A stretch of DNA of 5,301 nt from an uncultured Eubacteriales bacterium (GTDB taxonomy: Bacteria; Bacillota; Clostridia; Oscillospirales; CAG-382). Each line of letters starts with the position of its first letter. Positions within the stretch are counted from its first letter, which is position 1. Of this stretch, positions 1 to 5,240 are shown in pieces. Where the stretch lies: NCBI GenBank assembly GCA_900550505.1, contig URSI01000096.1, positions 1 to 5,301 on the forward strand, written 5' to 3'. A program made the position numbers and the translations under genes. The notes under the pieces were generated by a model. It was given only the letters and a program-made list of their open reading frames with translations, did not search any database and was not told where the DNA came from.

Positions 1-552
1 TTCCCGCTTGAAAAGCGTAAGCTCCATAATATGTGAGCGGACACGGTCGCGGTTACGCCAGACAAACATATCACCGCCCGATTCATATACAAAATCCCTG
101 TCCCCATATACAAACGAGAACCGGTATTCCGTATTCACATCGAAAATAAAGAGCCCGCCGGGCTCAAGATAATTTGCGACAAGTGAAAAGCAGCATGACA
201 GCTGCTCCTTTACCGGCAGGTAATTGAGCGTGTCCTGTGTGCATACCACAGCCTGCACCGTTCCGTAAAGCTCAAAGTCCGTTATGCTCTGTTGCGTGAG
301 CAACAGTGTTTCGCTCGCCATACGTGCGCGCGAAAGCATTTCGGCACTGTCATCGATGCCGATCACCGAATATCCTGATTTTTCAAGGCGCGAAGACAAG
401 AGTCCTGTTCCACATCCCAGGTCAAGTATGTCAGTAACCGTAATATCGGACTGCGCCGATACAGCGCGGTGTATGAAGCGCACGTAATCATCGTAGTAAC
501 CGAGATCGCTGAAGCCGTCATACCACCGCGCAAAAGTATCAAAGCCGCTCAT
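1..552 (-). CDS. Class I SAM-dependent methyltransferase, C-terminus cut by window edge
   Basis: This reading frame is open from an ATG at 552-550 leftward through base 1, giving 184 codons without a stop, so the C-terminus lies outside the window. Seen: Rossmann motif I at residues 41-50 (DILDLGCGTG, SAM-binding glycines 46, 48 and 50), motif II at 63-69 (VIGIDDS, acidic D67 expected to bind the ribose hydroxyls), a CTQDTLNYL stretch at 104-112, and LEPGGLFIFDVN at 129-140. The N-terminal FDTFARWYDGF and the D-x-LNYL motif resemble small-molecule methyltransferases of the Methyltransf_25/YqeM-like group, usually about 240-250 residues, so perhaps 60 residues are missing. The substrate cannot be predicted. 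The start overlaps the stop of the upstream regulator gene as ATGA, and the AGGA next to it directly abuts the ATG, so translation probably depends on coupling. Family assignment is firm; subfamily is tentative. Confidence 0.9.
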   Translation of the reverse strand, partial: MSGFDTFARWYDGFSDLGYYDDYVRFIHRAVSAQSDITVTDILDLGCGTGLLSSRLEKSGYSVIGIDDSAEMLSRARMASETLLLTQQSITDFELYGTVQAVVCTQDTLNYLPVKEQLSCCFSLVANYLEPGGLFIFDVNTEYRFSFVYGDRDFVYESGGDMFVWRNRDRVRSHIMELTLFKRE

Positions 553-842
553 TCCTGAGGGAGCCGGTTGAGAACGAGGTGATAGCCGTCGTGTCCGTAG
601 CGCAACGCACGATTGACCCTCGTAATAGTAGCAGTTGAAAGTCCCGTAAGCGCAGCAATTTCATTATATGTTATGCCGTCACGCAGCATACGCGCAGCCG
701 CCAGACGTTTGCTCATCTCCTGTATCTCGCTGACCGTGCAAAGGTCGGAAAGAAAATTATAGCAATCGTCGCTTGTACGTAGCAGAGCAAAAGCCTCACA
801 CAATACATCAATGCGCTCATTTCTGATCTTATCGTCGTTCAT
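549..842 (-). CDS. YerC/YecD-family TrpR-related DNA-binding protein
   Basis: A 97-residue all-helical protein of the Trp repressor superfamily. Seen: a TrpR-like core at residues 33-53 (DLCTVSEIQEMSKRLAAARML) followed by a helix-turn-helix at about 57-80 (TYNEIAALTGLSTATITRVN). The GLSTATITR segment matches the recognition-helix region of TrpR (GAGIATITR). The length of about 100 residues is normal for the YerC/YecD group of Firmicutes. Members are predicted transcriptional regulators; their ligand and targets are not generally known, and nothing here shows tryptophan binding. The start is set by a strong AGGGGAGG site 5 bases upstream. The gene lies 20 bases after the DUF4855 gene and its stop overlaps the methyltransferase start (ATGA), so it is probably the middle gene of a three-gene transcript. 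It could regulate the operon or the divergent GH27 promoter, but that is only inference. Confidence 0.93.
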   Translation of the reverse strand: MNDDKIRNERIDVLCEAFALLRTSDDCYNFLSDLCTVSEIQEMSKRLAAARMLRDGITYNEIAALTGLSTATITRVNRALRYGHDGYHLVLNRLPQE

Positions 843-847
843 TTATA

Positions 848-855
848 CCTCCCCT
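848..855 (-). promoter_or_regulatory. Ribosome binding site of the YerC-like gene
   Basis: AGGGGAGG on the minus strand, 5 bases (TATAA) before the ATG at 842. It lies in the 20-base gap between the DUF4855 stop and this gene, so the regulator can be translated independently even though it is probably transcribed from the upstream promoter. Confidence 0.85.
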
Positions 856-862
856 GTTTCCA

Positions 863-2659
863 TCAGGCGATAACGGAAACCGTTATCTCAAAAATATCCT
901 TCACTTTTCCGTCGACCGTAACATCGACATAAAATCTGTCAAGTCCCTTAAAATCCGTCTTAGGTATGTATTTGAAGCTGCCGTCATTGGCAAGCGTCAG
1001 TGAACCGTTCTTCGTGCCTTCATAGAGGGTGGCAACTATGATATCGTCCCCGGAAGCGATACGTGCGTCAAGCACACTGCCCGCTTTCGTTTCAAAAGCG
1101 CAGGTGTCAAGCCGTATATCGGCCAGTGGCAAGCGGTGCTTTACAAAGGTATAAAGCTCATGGTATATGTTTCTTACTTTTTCATCATCCGACAGACGTG
1201 CATGGTAGAACTCACCGGGGCCCCCGCCCTGATAATACATATGCAATGCGTTCATATATCCGGTTTGTGCACCCACCTTCATGTATATCCTGAAGCGCGC
1301 ACACTGCTCATGTGACAAACCGCCTATCTCCATCTCAACGCACATACCCAAGCGTTTCGTCGTCGCGGCATTCGCATAAACGACCTTTGCAGTGTTCTGA
1401 GTGAACGCATAGTTCGGCTGCATGCATGCAACATCAAACCCGAATTTCTGCCATTCGTGGAATCCGGATGCCTGATACCACGGTATCCAAATCGTTGAAT
1501 ATCCGAGCGACCTGACATAATCGGTAGTATACCTGAGCAACTCCAGCTCATTGGGGTCCGAATAGTCGACAGATTCGTGGAACCAATAAAATCCCGTCAG
1601 CAACAAGTTGTCGAAACCGCCCGCCTTAAATCGATTGAGCTGCTCTTTCACCAGCCATCGAACCGCAGCCTTACGGTCATCAAGCCTGGTAAAATCAAGC
1701 TTTTTGCCGTCGACCACACCAAACTCCTTCTGAGTCTCCGTGGGGAAAAGTATGGAAAAGAAAACTCTCGCACGATAATTCTCAAGCCCGAGAATCTGCT
1801 TCACCTCTCCAACGGCATCATTCAATGCCTCAACATTTTTTCCGGGAGTGAACGTATCGTTTACATAATACTTCCAGTCGTCCAGACATCCCGGCTTTGA
1901 CTTATTATCGTAGTAATACCCGCCGCTCGGCGCCGCCGCCACAAACGGAAGAAACAGGAAAGAGTCAAAATAGATGTCCTTCATTTTCCCGTCTCTGTCG
2001 TAGTATGCCACATACGGCAGCAGAAGCTCCTTTGTAAGCAACCCGCGCTCGGGATTGCTGTAAAGACAGTTATACGCAAGCATGATATCATGGATACCGT
2101 AAAAATCGTCCGGCTCGACATAGCGGTTAGGATTGTTAACAGCGGTTTTTTTCTCCGGAACGATCGACTTTGCTCCGGCGGCGTCACGAACACCGTAGAC
2201 CTCAAACTGATCAACAAAAACCCAGCAGGCGACATTAAACGATATACCTACATAACGTGCGGCACGAGGTTCGAATTCCGCACTGAGCTTGCGTATCTCT
2301 GACTCGACATTGGTTCGTTCCGGTTTGATCTCCGCGACCGTCTCCCAGCCGTCACCGTCCTCACTTAACGCTATGCGAACATATGCCGGAAGCCGAACTG
2401 CGGTCTGTTCCTCATGGAGAAACGAACCCATAAATCCTGATACGGCACAGACATCACCCAGATCATAGACGATTGTACGGTCTATCGAGCCGTAAAACTT
2501 ATGATACGCAGGATCCGTATATGTAGCCTTCTGCGCAAAAACTCCGTCGGTAAGCTTTCCGGATGCAGCCGGCGTATTCATTTGACCTGCATCTGATTCG
2601 AGATCACCTGCAGAAAGGATACGCTGCCCGAGTCCTGCAATAAGATTTTCTATTTTCAT
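863..2659 (-). CDS. DUF4855-domain protein with discoidin-like N-terminus and Ig/cadherin-like C-terminus
   Basis: A 598-residue protein in three parts. Residues about 1-157 resemble an F5/8-type C (galactose-binding-like, CBM32-type) beta-sandwich: NLIAG near the start, KLTDGVFA at 35-42, DRTIVYDLGDV at 60-70, and ARYVGISF...FVDQFEVYGV at 134-157. Residues about 188-505 match DUF4855: the LLPYVAYYDRDGKMKD and FDSFLFLPF opening, GFYWFHE (356-362), WIPWYQA (391-397), GFD (407-409), QPNY (414-417) and VEMEIGG (441-447). DUF4855 proteins are thought to be TIM-barrel, glycoside-hydrolase-like proteins without an established reaction. E362 and E442 or E444 are the most plausible catalytic carboxylates by position (inference). 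Residues about 525-598 (DGSFKYIPKTDFKGLDRFYVDV) look like an Ig/cadherin-type repeat. I see no signal peptide, lipobox or LPXTG motif. The ATG is supported by GGAGGG 7 bases upstream. It is the first gene of the leftward operon, divergent from GH27, which suggests a role in glycan use. Confidence 0.87.
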   Translation of the reverse strand: MKIENLIAGLGQRILSAGDLESDAGQMNTPAASGKLTDGVFAQKATYTDPAYHKFYGSIDRTIVYDLGDVCAVSGFMGSFLHEEQTAVRLPAYVRIALSEDGDGWETVAEIKPERTNVESEIRKLSAEFEPRAARYVGISFNVACWVFVDQFEVYGVRDAAGAKSIVPEKKTAVNNPNRYVEPDDFYGIHDIMLAYNCLYSNPERGLLTKELLLPYVAYYDRDGKMKDIYFDSFLFLPFVAAAPSGGYYYDNKSKPGCLDDWKYYVNDTFTPGKNVEALNDAVGEVKQILGLENYRARVFFSILFPTETQKEFGVVDGKKLDFTRLDDRKAAVRWLVKEQLNRFKAGGFDNLLLTGFYWFHESVDYSDPNELELLRYTTDYVRSLGYSTIWIPWYQASGFHEWQKFGFDVACMQPNYAFTQNTAKVVYANAATTKRLGMCVEMEIGGLSHEQCARFRIYMKVGAQTGYMNALHMYYQGGGPGEFYHARLSDDEKVRNIYHELYTFVKHRLPLADIRLDTCAFETKAGSVLDARIASGDDIIVATLYEGTKNGSLTLANDGSFKYIPKTDFKGLDRFYVDVTVDGKVKDIFEITVSVIA

Positions 2660-2666
2660 TACTTTA

Positions 2667-2672
2667 CCCTCC
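2667..2672 (-). promoter_or_regulatory. Ribosome binding site of the DUF4855 gene
   Basis: GGAGGG on the minus strand, 7 bases before the ATG at 2659. It fixes the start codon, so the absence of an N-terminal signal sequence is unlikely to come from a misplaced start. Confidence 0.85.
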
Positions 2673-2690
2673 GTAACAATACTTTAGTTT

Positions 2691-2719
2691 ATTATAATAC
2701 CACAACATTTTTTTTTCAA
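2691..2719 (-). promoter_or_regulatory. Sigma-A type promoter of the leftward operon
   Basis: On the minus strand there is a -35 box TTGAAA (2719-2714), a 17-base spacer, and a perfect -10 box TATAAT (2696-2691). A run of A residues (2728-2723) lies just upstream of the -35 and could act as an UP element. Transcription should start near 2684, leaving about 25 bases of leader before the DUF4855 start codon. Confidence 0.8.
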
Positions 2720-2731
2720 GGCTTTTTTACT

Positions 2732-2741
2732 CGCTTGAGCG
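2732..2741. promoter_or_regulatory. Palindrome midway between the divergent -35 boxes (candidate operator)
   Basis: CGCT-TG-AGCG, an inverted repeat with 4-base arms. Outside it, TTT (2726-2728) and AAA (2745-2747) continue the symmetry after three mismatched pairs. Its centre (2736.5) is within 1 base of the midpoint between the minus-strand -35 (ending 2719) and the plus-strand -35 (starting 2752). That is a natural place for a regulator acting on both promoters. The arms are short, so chance is possible. Confidence 0.4.
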
Positions 2742-2751
2742 GAAAAATTGA

Positions 2752-2780
2752 TTGACAGCGGCTTTCAAATATGGTATCAT
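2752..2780 (+). promoter_or_regulatory. Sigma-A type promoter of the GH27 operon
   Basis: A perfect -35 box TTGACA (2752-2757), a 17-base spacer, and a -10 box TATCAT (2775-2780), one mismatch from consensus. The predicted start is about 2786-2788, giving a leader of about 50 bases. The ATG at 2771 lies inside this promoter, so it cannot be the GH27 start codon on this transcript. Confidence 0.82.
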
Positions 2781-2785
2781 CCAAA

Positions 2786-2803
2786 CAGCGGTCAATGCCG
2801 CTG
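2786..2803. repeat. 18-bp inverted repeat at the predicted GH27 transcription start
   Basis: CAGCGG-TCAATG-CCGCTG, perfect 6-base arms around a 6-base centre, starting at the predicted +1 of the plus-strand promoter. It could be an operator for a dimeric repressor or a hairpin at the 5' end of the mRNA. The left arm with its flank (ACAGCGG, 2785-2791) is repeated directly at 2755-2761, overlapping the -35 box, exactly 30 bases (about three helical turns) upstream. Confidence 0.6.
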
Positions 2804-2822
2804 AGATGCCAACACAATCAAA

Positions 2823-2828
2823 GAGAGG
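2823..2828 (+). promoter_or_regulatory. Ribosome binding site of the GH27 gene
   Basis: GAGAGG, 8 bases before the ATG at 2837. It selects that ATG over the in-frame ATG at 2771, and the protein then begins MLAKTPPMGWNSWN, the usual start for cytoplasmic GH27 enzymes. Confidence 0.8.
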
Positions 2829-2836
2829 TATTTAAA

Positions 2837-3961
2837 ATGCTTGCAAAGACTCCCCCTATGGGCTGGAACTCATGGAACACCTTCGGGCACAACATAAGCG
2901 ACGCGCTCATAAGAGAGACAGCGGACGCAATGGTAGACAAGGGCTATCTTGATGCCGGCTACAATTATCTTGTCATCGATGACTGCTGGAGCGAACGTGA
3001 ACGCGATGAAAACGGGCGACTCGTCCCCAGCCGTGAAAAATTCCCCAACGGTATGAAAGCTGTAGCGGACTACGTCCATTCCAAGGGTCTCAAGTTCGGT
3101 ATGTACTCAGACACAGGTACAAGAACCTGCGCCGGATACCCCGGCAGCTTTGAGTACGAATACGTTGACGCCCGCACTTTTGCGGAATGGGGAGTAGACT
3201 TTCTGAAATATGACTACTGCAACAGACCTGTCAACAGTGACGGAAAGTATCTTTACCGCCGTATGGCGATGGCGCTCCGCAGCACGGGACGCGAAATATT
3301 GCTCTCTGCCTGCAATTGGGGGCTTGACGATGTTTACGACTGGATCCGTTCGAGCGGAGCACATATGTTCCGTTCCACCGGCGATATAACTGACAACTGG
3401 CAGTCGATAGTCGATCTGTATACTTCCCAGATATCCAAGGGACCGTACGGTGCACCCGGCTGCTATAACGACATTGATATGCTCGTTGTGGGTATGAACG
3501 GCAAAGGAAATGTCGCCAGAGGCGGTTGCTCCTATACCGAATATGAGACCCATTTTGCACTCTGGTGCATGATGAATTCTCCGTTGATGATCGGGTGCGA
3601 TATCCGCAACGCGTCCGAAGAAACGCGCAGCATACTGCTGAACAAGGATCTTATCGCAATAAACCAGGATGAGGACGGAAGGCAGCCGTACCTTGCGCTT
3701 GACTTCTACGGACGTCACACGCTCGTAAAACCGCTTGCCAACGGTGAATATGCCATCGGCTATTTCAACCTGACGGATACCCGTACTGACGCGCTCCTGC
3801 ACTTCTGGGATATCGGTCTGCCTGTTTCCAGCGGATGCGCGCTCGAGCTTTATGACTGCATCAAGCACGAACCGGCCGGCATGTACATCAACTACTTCAA
3901 CCCGATGCTGGAACCGCATCAGTGTGCCGTATACAGGGCGAAAGTCGTAACCATAAAATGA
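2837..3961 (+). CDS. Glycoside hydrolase family 27 (alpha-galactosidase family) enzyme
   Basis: A 374-residue retaining glycosidase expected to release terminal alpha-D-galactose (a few family members act on alpha-N-acetylgalactosamine or beta-L-arabinopyranose). Seen: PPMGWNSWN at 6-14; IDDCW at 47-51, whose aspartate pair binds galactose in known structures; LKYDYC at 123-128 with nucleophile D126; SACNWG at 157-162; FRSTGDI at 178-184 with R179 and general acid/base D183; NDIDML at 211-216; NSPLMIGCDIR at 247-257; and LIAINQDE at 272-279. The (beta/alpha)8 barrel spans roughly 1-285, followed by a C-terminal beta-sandwich. There is no signal peptide, so the enzyme is probably cytoplasmic and acts on imported oligosaccharides. 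Two positions differ from the eukaryotic-type consensus: N160 instead of E in CEWG, and I213 instead of P in NDPDML. It is the first gene of the rightward operon; its stop overlaps the next ATG as ATGA. Confidence 0.96.
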   Translation: MLAKTPPMGWNSWNTFGHNISDALIRETADAMVDKGYLDAGYNYLVIDDCWSERERDENGRLVPSREKFPNGMKAVADYVHSKGLKFGMYSDTGTRTCAGYPGSFEYEYVDARTFAEWGVDFLKYDYCNRPVNSDGKYLYRRMAMALRSTGREILLSACNWGLDDVYDWIRSSGAHMFRSTGDITDNWQSIVDLYTSQISKGPYGAPGCYNDIDMLVVGMNGKGNVARGGCSYTEYETHFALWCMMNSPLMIGCDIRNASEETRSILLNKDLIAINQDEDGRQPYLALDFYGRHTLVKPLANGEYAIGYFNLTDTRTDALLHFWDIGLPVSSGCALELYDCIKHEPAGMYINYFNPMLEPHQCAVYRAKVVTIK

Positions 3962-4215
3962 ACATCATGCCTACCTGTTCAGATTGCGGTCGCAGTCTGA
4001 CAGGCGATGAAATAGGTCTATACAGAAAAATGGTAAACAGAGGTGCAGAGAAATTTCTCTGCATCTCTTGCCTTGCCATAAAACTACGCTGTGAGGAAAC
4101 AGCGCTACATGAGCGTATAGAATACTTCCGCGCGCAGGGATGCACCCTTTTTTCCACTGCATCCTCCGGTGTGCGCATAACCGAATCTAAAGGAGAACAA
4201 CACAATGAACGTTGA
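3958..4215 (+). CDS. Small four-cysteine zinc-ribbon protein of unknown function
   Basis: An 85-residue protein. Two CxxC knuckles (C7/C10 and C35/C38) are 24 residues apart, as in a treble-clef or zinc-ribbon fold binding one zinc ion. Between them is a conserved-looking LTGDEIGLYRKMVNRGAEKFLC stretch (residues 14-35), followed by an amphipathic segment and GCTLF (61-65). From memory this resembles small uncharacterised Clostridia proteins with the pattern CxxCgk-Lt-dEi...C-dCla...GCtLF; no function is known to me. The 20-residue tail after GCTLF looks disordered. The chosen ATG overlaps the GH27 stop (ATGA); there is no clear ribosome binding site, so translation is probably coupled. An ATG at 3967 and a GTG at 3922 are alternative starts, and the latter would add 12 residues inside GH27. 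The 3' end overlaps the transporter gene by 11 bases. Confidence 0.82.
   Translation: MNIMPTCSDCGRSLTGDEIGLYRKMVNRGAEKFLCISCLAIKLRCEETALHERIEYFRAQGCTLFSTASSGVRITESKGEQHNER
4189..4195 (+). promoter_or_regulatory. Ribosome binding site of the AEC transporter gene
   Basis: AAAGGAG, 9 bases before the ATG at 4205, lying inside the 3' end of the zinc-ribbon gene. It supports an independently initiated transporter start and therefore a real 11-base gene overlap. Confidence 0.85.
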
Positions 4216-5149
4216 TGTCGGGCTCGTCGCGGGCTCCGTATCATCACTGCTGGTCGTGATGCTCGTCGGCGTGATATCACGGATAAGCGGGGTACTCAAC
4301 CGTGAGACCACAAAAAAGCTGTCGTCGTTTCTGGTGCTGGTACTTCAGCCGTGCCTCATAGTATCATCGATGCAGCTTGAATATACGCCTGAGCTGTTGG
4401 CCGACGGCTTCGGAGTGATGCTCGCTTCCCTGCTGCTCCATGCCGGCGCTGCATTTGTCGCAGTTTTTGCCTATCGCCGCTGCCCGGACCGTGAACGGCG
4501 AATCTACAAAGTCGCTACTGTTTTCGGCAATTGCGGTTTTCTGGGGTTTCCGGTGCTTGAAACCATTTATGGGCCGACGGGGTTGTTTTACGGAGCATGT
4601 TATGTGTTTGTATTCAACATATTGATGTTCTCATACGGAGTTTACGTGTATATACGCGGCACGTCCGCAAAGCTGAACCTCAGACGGGTTTTTCTGAACG
4701 TCGGCACCGTAAGTTCTGCCATCGGTTTTTTGCTTTTTATCATGAAGATTTCCCTGCCGGCTGCCATCGGCAGCGCGTTGGAGATGGTCGGGGACATGAC
4801 ATTTCCTACATCAATGATAGTGATAGGCGCACTGGCATGCGAAAAAGGATACAAAAAGCTCTTTTCGGCGCCCCCGGTATACTGCTATGCCCTGATCAAG
4901 CTTATGATGCTGCCGGTACTTACCTTAATGTTCTGTCTTGTTTTCAGAGTAAGCTCCGATATCACATATCTGTGTGTCACCATGACCGCCGTGCCCGGTG
5001 CAACCGCCGCTGCTACTTTTGCAGATATTTACGGAGGCGATTCGCGGCTTGCCGCCAAGCTTGTCGGATTTTCCACCGTTTTGTCAGTGCTCACCATCCC
5101 GTTGATGCTGCAGCTTACCGACTGGGTCTACTCACTCGCAGGGCTGTAA
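4205..5149 (+). CDS. AEC (auxin efflux carrier) family transporter
   Basis: A 314-residue inner-membrane protein of the AEC/Mem_trans family (TC 2.A.69, bile/arsenite/riboflavin transporter superfamily). About ten hydrophobic segments are visible, near residues 7-28, 39-57, 69-90, 102-125, 127-150, 163-181, 186-210, 225-248, 253-275 and 284-305, in the five-plus-five arrangement of the family. Diagnostic motifs are LQPCLIVSSM at 47-56, GNCGFLGFPVLETIYGPTG at 108-126 (the crossover motif of the first half), and VPGATAAATFADIYGGD at 263-279 (the corresponding motif of the second half). Length is normal. Characterised bacterial members move malate, malonate or other organic anions; the substrate here cannot be read from sequence. 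It is the last gene of the GH27 operon, so it may export a fermentation acid or may simply be co-transcribed. No hairpin terminator follows it. Confidence 0.93.
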   Translation: MNVDVGLVAGSVSSLLVVMLVGVISRISGVLNRETTKKLSSFLVLVLQPCLIVSSMQLEYTPELLADGFGVMLASLLLHAGAAFVAVFAYRRCPDRERRIYKVATVFGNCGFLGFPVLETIYGPTGLFYGACYVFVFNILMFSYGVYVYIRGTSAKLNLRRVFLNVGTVSSAIGFLLFIMKISLPAAIGSALEMVGDMTFPTSMIVIGALACEKGYKKLFSAPPVYCYALIKLMMLPVLTLMFCLVFRVSSDITYLCVTMTAVPGATAAATFADIYGGDSRLAAKLVGFSTVLSVLTIPLMLQLTDWVYSLAGL

Positions 5150-5180
5150 ACAAATATTGAAGAAAATTTTGCAAAAGGTG

Positions 5181-5208
5181 TTGACAAATCCCGCGCTTCG
5201 TGTATAAT
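5181..5208 (+). promoter_or_regulatory. Promoter of the tRNA-Leu gene
   Basis: TTGACA (5181-5186), a 16-base spacer, and TATAAT (5203-5208), both perfect matches. The AT-rich stretch just upstream (5151-5176, with AAAATTTT and TTTTGCAAAA) resembles an UP element. Predicted start is near 5214-5216. Such a strong promoter fits a stable RNA gene. Confidence 0.88.
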
Positions 5209-5217
5209 ATATCACGT

Positions 5218-5231
5218 CGCGCAGATGCGCG
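5218..5231. repeat. GC-rich inverted repeat in the tRNA leader
   Basis: CGCGCA-GA-TGCGCG, a perfect 6-base inverted repeat; as RNA it would fold as a 5-bp CGCGC/GCGCG stem with an AGAT loop. It sits at the predicted 5' end of the primary transcript, 9 bases before the mature tRNA, so it would be removed by RNase P. It has no following T-run and is not a terminator. Confidence 0.65.
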
Positions 5232-5240
5232 GCAGAATTT

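Noticed and set aside
1577..1900. A 107-codon plus-strand frame inside the DUF4855 gene
   Set aside because: It is antisense to conserved DUF4855 core coding sequence, and no motif was recognised.
2708..2716. A T9 run as the tail of a plus-strand terminator
   Set aside because: No GC-rich hairpin precedes it and no plus-strand gene ends upstream. It lies within the spacer of the minus-strand promoter.
2771..2836. A 22-codon N-terminal extension of GH27 from the ATG at 2771
   Set aside because: This ATG overlaps the spacer and -10 region of the GH27 promoter, upstream of the predicted transcription start. The ATG at 2837 has a proper ribosome binding site and gives the usual family N-terminus.
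3107..3919. A 270-codon open frame on the minus strand opposite the GH27 gene
   Set aside because: It lies wholly antisense to a clearly identified enzyme with intact catalytic motifs. It has no recognisable domain, and its Val/Arg-rich composition is what the complement of this coding sequence would give.
3922..3957. A GTG start adding 12 residues to the zinc-ribbon protein
   Set aside because: It lies within GH27 without a ribosome binding site. The ATG at 3958 makes a classic ATGA overlap and starts just before the first cysteine knuckle.
4597..5160. A 187-codon plus-strand frame overlapping the AEC transporter
   Set aside because: It is an out-of-frame reading of a well-identified membrane protein gene. 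Its product is rich in Arg, Cys and His and has no family resemblance.
5163..5176. AAAATTTT / TTTTGCAAAA palindromes as a possible terminator after the AEC gene
   Set aside because: They are AT-only or nearly so, would form no stable stem, and have no T-run after them. They fit better as UP-like sequence of the tRNA promoter.
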